Shown: in pieces, positions 1 to 5,435 of the stretch
Layout of the letters: every line of letters begins with the position of its first letter
Numbering within the stretch: position 1 is the first letter of the stretch
The notes under the pieces: generated by a model
The model's database searches: none
The model's input: the letters and a program-made list of their open reading frames with translations, nothing else
What the model was told of the DNA's origin: nothing
Translations under genes and position numbers: made by a program
Assembly (NCBI GenBank): GCA_025454445.1
Contig: JALOOK010000537.1
Coordinates: 1-5,885, forward strand
DNA from: Oscillatoria sp. Prado101
GTDB taxonomy: Bacteria; Cyanobacteriota; Cyanobacteriia; Cyanobacteriales; Oscillatoriaceae
Direction of reading: 5' to 3'
Length of the DNA: 5,885 bases

Positions 1-318
1 ATGGCCACACTACAGCAGCAAAAAATTCGCATTCGCCTGAAAGCTTATGACCGCCGCATCCTTGACGCCTCCTGCGAAAAAATCGTAGACACGGCCAATC
101 GGACAAACGCCACAGCCATTGGTCCGATACCCCTGCCTACCCGCCGCCGCATTTATTGCTTGCTTCGCTCCCCTCACGTCGATAAGGATTCTCGGGAGCA
201 TTTTGAAACTCGCACCCACCGCCGCATTATCGATATTTACCAACCTTCTTCCAAAACCATTGACGCCTTGATGAAGCTTGACCTGCCTGCCGGTGTGGAT
301 ATTGAAGTCAAGCTGTAA
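1..318 (+). CDS. rpsJ: 30S ribosomal protein S10
   Basis: Complete 105-residue S10 (NusE), a component of the 30S head that also takes part in transcription antitermination. The protein has the family's usual length and reads as S10 from end to end: the N-terminal [14 protein letters not shown], the central [20 protein letters not shown] loop region and [20 protein letters not shown] near the C-terminus. The start is the first base of the window, so its ribosome binding site and promoter are not visible. In cyanobacteria rpsJ normally closes the str operon after rpsL, rpsG, fusA and tuf, so those genes probably lie just to the left (inference). The hairpins after the stop codon fit the end of that operon. 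The overlapping minus-strand reading frame is a shadow. Confidence 0.98.
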   Translation: MATLQQQKIRIRLKAYDRRILDASCEKIVDTANRTNATAIGPIPLPTRRRIYCLLRSPHVDKDSREHFETRTHRRIIDIYQPSSKTIDALMKLDLPAGVDIEVKL

Positions 319-336
319 CAGCGTTGTGCTTGTGTG

Positions 337-365
337 CCGGCCCAGTCTGCCGGTTAAATAATTTT
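337..365 (+). terminator. weak hairpin just after rpsJ
   Basis: A 5-bp GC stem, CCGGC (337-341) with GCCGG (349-353) around a 7-base loop, starts 18 bases after the rpsJ stop and is followed by an A/T tract (TTAAATAATTTT). It could end the str operon transcript, but the T run is interrupted. A second small hairpin, AAGCC/GGCTT at 398-411 followed by TTT, lies further on. Both are weaker than the one at 494-524. Confidence 0.35.
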
Positions 366-493
366 ACATCTAATTTGCATCTGGGCGCTGCTATTGCAAG
401 CCATTGGGCTTTTTAAAGTAGTAATTTTGCAGATGCTGCATAGCTTACATTTGCAAATTTAATGTATTTGCCCTGGCGTGGGTCCGACATTTG

Positions 494-524
494 AGCCCTT
501 TAGAGCGAGATCTAAAGGGCTTTG
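494..524 (+). terminator. intrinsic terminator downstream of rpsJ
   Basis: A perfect 11-bp stem, AGCCCTTTAGA (494-504) with TCTAAAGGGCT (511-521), closes a 6-base loop and runs into a short T tract (TTTG). This is the strongest hairpin in the rpsJ-LON gap and the likeliest end of the ribosomal-protein transcript. It would leave the next gene with its own promoter in the roughly 70 bases that follow, where I see no clear -35/-10 pair. Confidence 0.6.
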
Positions 525-596
525 TCGTTGGAATTCGACCTGGAAAATCGGCTAAAGTAGAAGCAGAAGCGAAATTACTTAGTTGACTGAGGGACA

Positions 597-1238
597 ATGG
601 CATCCGCATCCTCGATCGCTGTTCGAGAACTCCCCCTATTTCCCTTGCCGGAAGTGGTTCTCTTTCCAGGCAGACCCCTCCCCCTGCACATCTTTGAATA
701 TCGCTACCGGATCATGATGAACACGATTCTGGAAACGGATCGCAGGTTTGGGGTTCTCATGGTCGATCCCGTCCAAGGTCAAATTGCCACAGTTGGATGC
801 TGCGCCGAAATCCTGCAGTTTCAGCGCCTCCCTGACGACCGCATGAAAATCTGGACACTTGGCCAGCAAAGGTTTCGCGTCCTGGAGTATGTGCGCGAAA
901 AACCCTATCGCGTAGGCTTAGTTGAGTGGCTCGAAGACCAGCCACCGGCCAAGGACTTAAGATCCCTAGCTGCAGAAGTAGAAGAACTCCTCCGCGATGT
1001 GGTGCGTCTCTCCGCTAAACTGATGGATCAGAAAATTGAACTGCCGGAAGACATCCCCAACCTTCCCAGAGAGCTGTCCTACTGGGTGGCCAGCAACCTT
1101 TACGGCGTGCCCAAGGAACAGCAAGACCTTCTGGAAATGCAAGACACTACCGCCCGCCTGGAACGAGAGGCAGAAATTCTCACCTCCACCCGCAATCACC
1201 TGGCCGCTCGCACTGTTCTCAAGGATACTTTTAAGTAG
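597..1238 (+). CDS. LON peptidase substrate-binding domain protein
   Basis: A 213-residue stand-alone relative of the N-terminal substrate-recognition domain of Lon protease. The hallmark is at residues 12-38: LPLFPLPEVVLFPGRPLPL, then HIFEYRYR. It continues with the FGVLMV and GCCAEI strands (about 51-72) and a helical C-terminal half ending near LEMQDTTARLERE (179-191). There is no AAA+ ATPase and no Ser-Lys protease domain, so it is not a protease itself. Such short proteins are thought to bind substrates or unfolded proteins, but a role is not established. The ATG at 597 is preceded by GAGGG at 589-593, a usable but close ribosome binding site, and the conserved domain starts about 10 residues in, so this start fits well. 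Its place directly after rpsJ recurs in cyanobacteria (recalled, not checked). It converges with the membrane-protein gene on the other strand. Confidence 0.93.
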   Translation: MASASSIAVRELPLFPLPEVVLFPGRPLPLHIFEYRYRIMMNTILETDRRFGVLMVDPVQGQIATVGCCAEILQFQRLPDDRMKIWTLGQQRFRVLEYVREKPYRVGLVEWLEDQPPAKDLRSLAAEVEELLRDVVRLSAKLMDQKIELPEDIPNLPRELSYWVASNLYGVPKEQQDLLEMQDTTARLEREAEILTSTRNHLAARTVLKDTFK

Positions 1239-1281
1239 GATTTGGCGTCCACCGGCAGCCTATTGCTTAACAAATTTCCAT

Positions 1282-1296
1282 AGAAACCCGGTTTCT
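1282..1296. repeat. dispersed palindrome AGAAACCCGGTTTCT
   Basis: A 15-base palindrome with 6-bp arms AGAAAC/GTTTCT and a CCG centre, in the short gap between two convergent genes. The same core appears in a longer version at 3951-3973. This palindrome is, from memory, a very common interspersed element in Microcoleus/Oscillatoria-type genomes. Lying between two converging stop codons, it could act as a bidirectional transcription end (inference). Confidence 0.7.
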
Positions 1297-1309
1297 TTCA
1301 GGGTTGTGT

Positions 1310-1331
1310 GGCCCAGCCCCACTTGCTGGCC
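1310..1331 (-). terminator. hairpin at the end of the minus-strand membrane gene
   Basis: GGCC/GGCC plus AGC/GCT form a 7-bp stem with one bulged C (1310-1317 with 1325-1331) and a 7-base loop. It directly abuts the TAG stop of the minus-strand gene at 1332-1334. There is no T run on either side, so any terminator role is tentative. Confidence 0.25.
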
Positions 1332-2747
1332 CTACCGGCGGGCGTCTGGGAGAATTCGCTCGATTTCATCCCACCCGTACCAGTGGCGCACTGCTAGCCA
1401 GACGGCGCAGAACAATCCGGCTAAACTGAGTGTGAGCCCACTGTAGGGGACGATTAATCCCAAAACCGGCAGAACTCCACCGGCAATGGTGGCGATCTCT
1501 GCGGCTAGGGACTGCCGCCGGTTTGACCCCAACCCCCATACCAGCACCAGCAGCACTAGGGAAATCCCGGCCCACGCTAGCTGGACATTAATCAGCCTGC
1601 TGAGATAGGTGAGGGCCAGCAGGCAGGCAAAAAACAGGCCGCCGGCAAGGGCCACATCCCGCAGCCTCAGCGGCAGGGACAAGTACAGCACCAGCACCCA
1701 CCACAGGAACAGCGCCGGTGCCAGCAACAGCAAGCGGGGAAGAATGCCGGTGTTGCGAACTGGGCCGGTGGATGTGAACACGCCAAAGGGGTTGCGCACA
1801 GAAACATTGTCATCAAACACCCAGGTAAACCGGCTCCCCTCTCCCTCTGGCTTGCTCTCGATCGGGACAATGCCGCTGGCAAAATCCGCCTTCGGGAAGT
1901 TCGCCAGCACGCTCAAGCGGAAGTTGGACAGCAGCTGGCCATTGGCACTGTACACCCACCGTGGCCCGCCTTGCGCCTGATAGGTGACGAGAAAGCGGGT
2001 TTCTTGCCCCGGGTTCAGGCGCAAGGGAAAGCCGTAGTCTCCCGGATTCACCGGCACCAGGCGCAGCCCATCTCGCTCCACCTTGAAATTTTGCAGCAGC
2101 GAGTAGCCGGTGGGTGGACTGATTTCAAAGAAAAAATCCTCCCCCTCGTTTAGGGAATTAACCACTCTGTACTCAGCATTAAATTCTGCCCGGTAAATCT
2201 GGCGCTCGTTCTTTTGCGGGTCGGGAAATTGGTCAATTTTCACCTTAATTTGCGAGCCGGCAAGTGTTAGGAAGCGGTTGACATCTCGGGTTTTTTGGAC
2301 AGAGACGACTTTGCCTCGCAGTATGGCGTCGTAAGTGTAGGGTTCTTGGATGACGTAGCGGACTTGGGGTGCCGGTTGTTCGAGCCGGTCGCCGGCAACG
2401 CGCTCAGCAACTTTGGCAACCCGCGCTTGTTCCCAGTGATGGTAGCGGTTGGCTAAGGTTGAGCACAGAAAGAATCCCCCCAGCATCAGGGTGAGGACTA
2501 GAATCGCATGCGGCAGCGCCCGCAGCAAGATGTCGTAGCGTGTGAGCCACTGTCCCAGCAGGGTTGCCCCATCGGCACCGACTGAGCGCCGGTACGCCCA
2601 ACCGAGCAGGGCGAGGGTGATTCCTAATACTATCGCTAGTATAGCAAATTTTTGCGCCACCTTGAGGATTTGGGTGCCAAATTCTATTAGCTCATTGGGA
2701 TGGGTTAGGTCAGGCAGGTTGGGAATGCCTTGAGCCAATTCGTACAT
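1332..2747 (-). CDS. uncharacterised multi-pass membrane protein
   Basis: A 471-residue integral membrane protein that I do not recognise by name. Hydrophobic segments lie at about 34-52 and 77-98. A soluble, strand-rich region with many aromatic and proline residues follows (about 105-335), then a C-terminal block of five segments (about 338-358, 365-383, 388-407, 417-435, 436-453). This plan (N-terminal anchor, large non-membrane domain, cluster of C-terminal helices) loosely resembles the CreD inner-membrane family, and NFPKADFASGIVPIE (283-297) recalls its pattern. I saw no decisive motif, so that is only a hypothesis. I chose ATG at 2745-2747. An in-frame TTG at 2760-2762 would add five residues but lacks a ribosome binding site, whereas GAGAAAA lies some 10 bases before the ATG. 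Codon use and the dense GCCGGT/ACCGGC hexamers match the rest of the window. It stands alone on its strand, converging with the LON-domain gene. Confidence 0.88.
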   Translation of the reverse strand: MYELAQGIPNLPDLTHPNELIEFGTQILKVAQKFAILAIVLGITLALLGWAYRRSVGADGATLLGQWLTRYDILLRALPHAILVLTLMLGGFFLCSTLANRYHHWEQARVAKVAERVAGDRLEQPAPQVRYVIQEPYTYDAILRGKVVSVQKTRDVNRFLTLAGSQIKVKIDQFPDPQKNERQIYRAEFNAEYRVVNSLNEGEDFFFEISPPTGYSLLQNFKVERDGLRLVPVNPGDYGFPLRLNPGQETRFLVTYQAQGGPRWVYSANGQLLSNFRLSVLANFPKADFASGIVPIESKPEGEGSRFTWVFDDNVSVRNPFGVFTSTGPVRNTGILPRLLLLAPALFLWWVLVLYLSLPLRLRDVALAGGLFFACLLALTYLSRLINVQLAWAGISLVLLVLVWGLGSNRRQSLAAEIATIAGGVLPVLGLIVPYSGLTLSLAGLFCAVWLAVRHWYGWDEIERILPDARR

Positions 2748-2762
2748 AACGGCTTTTCTCAA

Positions 2763-2876
2763 TTATTTTAGCACGCTCCCGGTATTGTCTTGCTGTTTCA
2801 ATTCCAGACTGATGGCTCTTTTGAGAAGTTCGTGCGCCCGCTGATATCTGGCACTGATATCTCGCAGCCTTTTCAA
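2763..2876 (-). pseudogene. possible 37-codon coding remnant
   Basis: Between an in-frame stop just before a TTG codon (2874-2876) and a TAA at 2763-2765, the minus strand reads LKRLRDISARYQRAHELL, continuing KRAISLELKQQDN. This strongly helical, charged stretch looks like real protein sequence, faintly like an MIT or tetratricopeptide-type helix. No upstream extension in this frame is open and no ribosome binding site is evident. The TAA directly precedes the TTG that is the alternative start of the membrane-protein gene. It could be the decayed end of a gene formerly upstream, or chance. Confidence 0.2.
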
Positions 2877-2951
2877 TTATCGGTCAGATGCTGCCCATCG
2901 GCTGGATGCTTCCCAGCTAGAGCCTGAGAAGCAGAAAAAGGAAAAAATTGC

Positions 2952-2980
2952 TTGACAGAGGCTGATTCTTTTGCTATCTT
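2952..2980 (+). promoter_or_regulatory. near-consensus sigma70 promoter without an obvious gene
   Basis: A perfect -35 TTGACA (2952-2957), a 17-bp spacer and TATCTT (2975-2980) predict a transcript starting near 2987. Downstream there is only an 8-codon reading frame (ATG at about 2994) and then a perfect 9-bp hairpin at 3032-3058. It may drive an unannotated small RNA or a long leader that reads through the palindrome array toward Yfr1. Confidence 0.5.
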
Positions 2981-3031
2981 AGTAGAGTGGTAAAATGTGC
3001 CCGCATATAAGGTCTGTCTAAAGTCCACCTC

Positions 3032-3058
3032 CCAGAAGAAAGCCGAACATTCTTCTGG
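3032..3058 (+). other. strong stem-loop in the predicted orphan transcript
   Basis: CCAGAAGAA (3032-3040) and TTCTTCTGG (3050-3058) form a perfect 9-bp stem with a 9-base loop, about 45 bases after the predicted start from the promoter at 2952-2980. It is followed by CACCTAG and then an A/T-rich stretch, not a clean T run, so it may be an RNA structural element or an imperfect terminator. Confidence 0.4.
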
Positions 3059-3113
3059 CACCTAGATTCTTATTATTACAGCTTCAGCTGGATCTGGCAA
3101 GGTTAAAACTGAA

Positions 3114-3233
3114 TTGGGCTTTAGCCCAAAAGTTCGTAGTTGGGCTTCAGCCCAAAGGAAAGTAGTTGGGCTTCAGCCCAAAGGAAAGTAGTTGGGCTTC
3201 AGCCCAAAGGAAAGTAGTTGGGCTTCAGCCTAA
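3114..3233. repeat. five palindromes at an exact 26-bp period
   Basis: The 16-base palindrome TTGGGCTTCAGCCCAA begins at 3114, 3140, 3166, 3192 and 3218, with 10-base spacers that are AGGAAAGTAG except for the first. The first copy has TT instead of TC in the centre and the last has CCTAA for CCCAA, so the edges of the array are slightly worn. Each unit can form a 7-bp hairpin. A shorter palindrome with the same GCTTCAGC core lies at 3079-3090. The spacers are near-identical, which rules out CRISPR. The array ends 29 bases before the -35 of the Yfr1 promoter. Confidence 0.95.
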
Positions 3234-3262
3234 CACATTTTTGCCATTTGATTGTCACACTC

Positions 3263-3292
3263 TTGTCACAGCAGTTGAGTATAGTTTATTAT
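3263..3292 (+). promoter_or_regulatory. probable promoter of Yfr1
   Basis: TTGTCA at 3263-3268 and TATTAT at 3287-3292 are 18 bp apart and predict initiation near 3299. Two other TATAGT boxes (3280-3285 and 3290-3295) overlap this region, so the start could shift by several bases. No coding sequence follows; the Yfr1 RNA does. Confidence 0.55.
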
Positions 3293-3298
3293 AGTGAC

Positions 3299-3362
3299 AG
3301 TTATATGTTCACTCCTCACACCACAACCCAACCCCGCTCCAATGAAAGCGAGCGGGATTTTT
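3299..3362 (+). ncRNA. yfr1: Yfr1 small regulatory RNA
   Basis: A roughly 64-base cyanobacterial small RNA. Its diagnostic, nearly invariant unpaired stretch ACTCCTCACACCAC lies at 3311-3324. It is followed by a C/A-rich linker and an intrinsic terminator: CCCGCTC (3333-3339) pairs with GAGCGGG (3350-3356), then five T's (3358-3362). In the known family the CUCCUCACAC stretch base-pairs with the translation start regions of target mRNAs; outer-membrane porin messages are the characterised targets in Prochlorococcus. A small 5' stem could form from bases 3296-3299 and 3306-3310, in which case the true 5' end is a few bases further left. The length, the motif and the terminator all agree, and no protein frame is involved. 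In marine picocyanobacteria yfr1 usually sits near guaB and trxA; here its neighbours are repeats. Confidence 0.92.
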
Positions 3363-3478
3363 ATTTACAGGGAATTGGTTGATCAGTTTGGCGGTATCCC
3401 AATTTTATCGCTGCTATTGGGCATCACGCATGCATGGCCAGAACGCAAAAGGGCATTGGGCAAAAGCTGAGAGTTTTT
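3363..3478. other. spacer between Yfr1 and the heptamer array
   Basis: No gene or clear signal. CCAAT and ATTGG (about 3399-3420) could make a weak 5-bp stem. Confidence 0.4.
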
Positions 3479-3541
3479 GCCATGCGCCATGTGCTATGCG
3501 CCATGTGCCATGCGCCATGCGCCATGTGCCATACGCCATAT
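3479..3541. repeat. degenerate heptamer tandem array (STRR type)
   Basis: Nine contiguous 7-base units, mostly GCCATGC alternating with GCCATGT. The variants are GCTATGC (3493-3499), GCCATAC (3528-3534) and GCCATAT (3535-3541). This is the short tandemly repeated repetitive (STRR) class known from cyanobacterial intergenic DNA. The variation increases toward the right end, as expected of a decaying array. A seven-base period could in principle be read through as a 7-residue repeat, but no supported gene covers it. Confidence 0.93.
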
Positions 3542-3950
3542 CATTAATGTCCTAAGCAATATGACTACTGCTATAAAACCGCACTGGCACCTCGCTGGCG
3601 GGTGCCGGTGTACTCTATACTAACGAACCGCCCCCGTGAAGTAATGCCAAGGAAGAGGGGAGAGGGGGAGAAAAGTCACTCAACGCTTGCTTGTGACTGG
3701 TGTTCTCTTTTACTCGCTGCGTCAGTGCTTTTACCGAGGGGGGATATTTGTCTGCTGAATTCTGGTTTTTGCGTCGCGTATCGGTGAGGGGATAGGGAAA
3801 ACTCTTGGGGCTGCTGTTGGCAGATTCGAGCTAGTGATATTATCCCTGGGATAGGGGGCGGGTTTGTGAATGTTATGTCAAAGCTGAAGATATTCCTCGG
3901 ATGCGTGCCGGTGCCGGCAAATATAGGGGTTTTCAGCTGGATGAAGTATA
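3542..3950. other. intergenic DNA with no supported gene
   Basis: About 400 bases downstream of the pathogen-related gene (which ends at 4084 on the minus strand). The visible items are a GGCACC/GGTGCC hairpin (3586-3591 with 3601-3606, 9-base loop), a purine-rich run at about 3649-3676, and TATAAA at 3572-3577 without a matching -35. Two open frames cross it (3602-3787 plus, 3676-4044 minus), but both lack ribosome binding sites and protein-like composition. Confidence 0.5.
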
Positions 3951-3973
3951 ACTGAGAAACCCGGTTTCTCAGT
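3951..3973. repeat. extended form of the AGAAACCCGGTTTCT palindrome
   Basis: Perfect 10-bp arms, ACTGAGAAAC (3951-3960) and GTTTCTCAGT (3964-3973), around a CCG centre. Its core is identical to the copy at 1282-1296. A second small hairpin (GTAC TTCA GTAC, about 3972-3983) abuts it on the right, so the mobile or duplicated unit may be longer. It lies about 110 bases beyond the stop codon of the minus-strand pathogen-related gene and could help end that transcript. Confidence 0.8.
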
Positions 3974-4034
3974 ACTTCAGTACGAATGCCTTTTGTGGCG
4001 TCTTTAACCGGCAATTGGGGGCGAAACGCGCTTT

Positions 4035-4049
4035 CCGCCGGCACGGCGG
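4035..4049. other. GC hairpin beyond the pathogen-related gene
   Basis: CCGCC (4035-4039) and GGCGG (4045-4049) form a 5-bp GC stem around GGCAC. On the plus strand it is followed by CTTTTC; on the minus strand, the direction of the neighbouring gene, no T run follows. A role in ending the minus-strand transcript is possible but weakly supported. Confidence 0.3.
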
Positions 4050-4083
4050 CTTTTCCCGGTTTAACGCCCCTGTTATAGAAGTT

Positions 4084-4788
4084 TTATGGCGTCACATCTG
4101 TGCTTTTTTGAGAGTGGAAGGGGCAACCTGTTGCTAATTTGCCTAAGAATGAACTGGTGTCAAAATAGTGTTCCAAGGATTCAATCTTCAAGTCATCCGT
4201 GACGCGATCAATACTGACTCCGACGACTTCTACCGTTTCTCCTGTTGGTGCGTGTTCTTTGTAATGTCCGCTAAATGTTCCCCAGTGACGCCACTTGAAG
4301 GTAACGTTTGGCTGTCCTGAAATAACTTCGATGACTTCCCAGAGAAATCCGTTGGTAAATGCCTGGGTGAAGATGTTGGCTGATGATTCAAAGGTTTCAG
4401 CTCTCGAGCTATAATGCTGTGACTCTCCGAGAAATAGGTTGTAGGTTCCAACGGCTACTATATCTTCTGCAGTGTGTGGCGGACCGCCGTTCGTGATCAT
4501 GCGAAACTTGTCGGCAGCAACTGACAGCCACTGCTGGGGGTTTGTCTTGTAGGATGCCTCCATCTCGAAGGTTCTTACCAAGTTTTGTACAATTGCCTCT
4601 AAAGATCCTTCAAGGTGGCTGTACAGGCTCTCTTTTTTGATAAATTCATTGGTGCGGGAATAATCTGGAGGCGTTTGGTAGCGCCACTGATTATCGGCAC
4701 TCTTGGCGATAACCGTATCCCTGTCTTGCACCCAGATAGGCTGTTCTGCTGATTGTGATCCACTCATAAAAGTTTGCACTGAATTCAT
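4084..4788 (-). CDS. pathogen-related protein family (SnoaL/NTF2-like)
   Basis: A 234-residue, apparently cytosolic protein closely matching, from memory, the 'pathogen-related protein' family first described in barley and now grouped with SnoaL-like/NTF2-fold proteins. Family landmarks occur in order: WRYQTPPDYS (35-44), EGSLEAIVQNLVRTFEME (60-77), GTYNLFL (114-120), ETFESS (131-136), GFLWEVIEVISG (147-158), FKWRHWG (164-170) and HAPTGE (179-184). There is no signal peptide or membrane segment. The biochemical function of this family is not established; an NTF2-like cone fold would suggest a small hydrophobic ligand pocket (inference). The first 34 residues and the last 20 or so are not conserved. 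The ATG at 4786-4788 was chosen as the longest; ATG at 4765-4767 would remove seven residues, and neither has a good ribosome binding site. The gene stands alone, followed by repeat-rich DNA, and is preceded by a tandem array carrying promoters in its direction. Confidence 0.85.
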   Translation of the reverse strand: MNSVQTFMSGSQSAEQPIWVQDRDTVIAKSADNQWRYQTPPDYSRTNEFIKKESLYSHLEGSLEAIVQNLVRTFEMEASYKTNPQQWLSVAADKFRMITNGGPPHTAEDIVAVGTYNLFLGESQHYSSRAETFESSANIFTQAFTNGFLWEVIEVISGQPNVTFKWRHWGTFSGHYKEHAPTGETVEVVGVSIDRVTDDLKIESLEHYFDTSSFLGKLATGCPFHSQKSTDVTP

Positions 4789-4887
4789 TCTTTGAGCAGA
4801 AGGTAATATTTCCGGTACATTGCACCGGCATTCCCTCTATTATTTGGCTCGCAGATAAGCTCGCCCTGATTCCCCCCATAAAGTTCC

Positions 4888-4910
4888 TCTGGAATCATCT
4901 CCATTCCAGA
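4888..4910 (-). other. leader stem-loop upstream of the pathogen-related gene
   Basis: TCTGGAAT (4888-4895) and ATTCCAGA (4903-4910) form a perfect 8-bp stem with a 7-base loop, between the first array unit and the start codon. On the minus strand its 3' arm runs directly into AGAGGAAC, a good Shine-Dalgarno sequence for an ATG at 4877-4879 that opens a short overlapping frame. It would lie in the 5' leader of a transcript from the promoter at 4945-4974. Confidence 0.4.
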
Positions 4911-4916
4911 TGCCCA

Positions 4917-5165
4917 CACTCCATTATAAAGATGTGATGCCTAAATCCTACCACGAGCCGGTCTACCCTGTCAACTCTCTTCCCCCTCAACCCCCAACCG
5001 AACTTAACCGGCACATCCCCCTCTGACTGACGCACGCTTTGCCGATTTTTCTGATTTGCCAATAGATGCCGGTGCGGGAGTGGTGGGGGGTACTATCTTT
5101 TTCCCCACTCCCGTGGTATACTCTTCTTATAATGGGAATCTGTGCCTAAATTTTAGCATATCCAC
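4917..5165. repeat. long tandem repeat, unit A (249 bp)
   Basis: First unit of a noncoding tandem array, counted from the shared CACTCCATTATAAA anchor. In order it contains a conserved left block of about 65 bases with the minus-strand promoter, a variable C/A-rich middle, a TGACGCACGCTTTG box, a T-rich box (GATTTTTCTGATTTG), and a conserved right block. The right block starts ATGCCGGTGCGGGAGTGG and ends in TATAATGGGAATC. CGGGAGTGG (5075-5083) and CCACTCCCG (5105-5113) form a strong hairpin. This is the shortest unit. No reading frame above about 60 codons is present in it. Confidence 0.95.
4945..4974 (-). promoter_or_regulatory. minus-strand promoter in unit A
   Basis: Read on the minus strand: TTGACA (4969-4974), an 18-bp spacer, TAGGAT (4945-4950). 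The -35 is a perfect consensus and the -10 matches four of six. It is the array promoter closest to the pathogen-related gene; initiation near 4938 would leave a leader of about 150 bases. A TATAAT follows at 4923-4928 but has no -35 of its own. Confidence 0.5.
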
Positions 5166-5435
5166 CACTCCATTATAAAGATGTGATGCCTGAATCCTAC
5201 CACGAGCCGGTCTATCCCGTCAACTCTCTTCCTCGCCAAACCGCAACCGAACTTGACAATTGAGATGAACCGGCACCGACACATCCCCTCCCCAAGGCTC
5301 ACCTCGCTTTGCCGATTTTTTTGATTTGTCAATAGATGCCGGTGCGGGAGTGGTGGGGGGTACTATCTTTTTTCCCACTCCCGTGGTAGACTATTGTTAT
5401 ATTGGTAATCTATGCCCATTTTTTATAATTGCCAC
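5166..5435. repeat. long tandem repeat, unit B (270 bp)
   Basis: Same order of blocks as unit A, with an extra AACTTGACAATTGAGATG insert in the variable middle that accounts for most of the added length. The right-block hairpin is kept (5345-5353 with 5375-5383). The unit begins with CCACCACTCC (5162-5171, straddling the boundary), the inverted complement of GGAGTGGTGG in the right block of unit A. Confidence 0.95.
5194..5223 (-). promoter_or_regulatory. minus-strand promoter in unit B
   Basis: TTGACG (5218-5223), 18 bp, TAGGAT (5194-5199), read on the minus strand. The spacing is identical to unit A and there is one change in the last -35 base. Confidence 0.45.

Noticed and set aside
1036..1446. 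136-codon plus-strand gene
   Set aside because: Shadow frame of the LON-domain gene extending over the convergent gap; composition rich in Pro/Trp/Arg typical of a wrong frame.
1609..1980. 123-codon plus-strand gene
   Set aside because: Antisense shadow of the membrane-protein gene, rich in Arg/Ser/Pro.
2985..3060. tRNA after the strong promoter
   Set aside because: No cloverleaf, no T-loop GGTTC-type box and no acceptor stem could be drawn.
2873..3061. 62-codon minus-strand gene
   Set aside because: It reads through the inverted repeat at 3032-3058 and the strong plus-strand promoter, and has no protein-like conservation pattern.
3114..3233. CRISPR array
   Set aside because: The 10-base 'spacers' are nearly identical and far too short, the repeat is a simple palindrome, and no cas genes are present.
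3602..3787. 61-codon plus-strand gene
   Set aside because: No ribosome binding site, unlikely composition, crosses a purine-rich repeat-like stretch.
3676..4044. 122-codon minus-strand gene
   Set aside because: It runs across the dispersed palindrome and GC hairpins, has no ribosome binding site and has no recognisable family features.
5071..5090. G-quadruplex in the GGGAGTGGTGGGGGG stretch
   Set aside because: Only two runs of three or more G, so at best a weak two-layer structure; the hairpin with 5105-5113 explains the sequence better.
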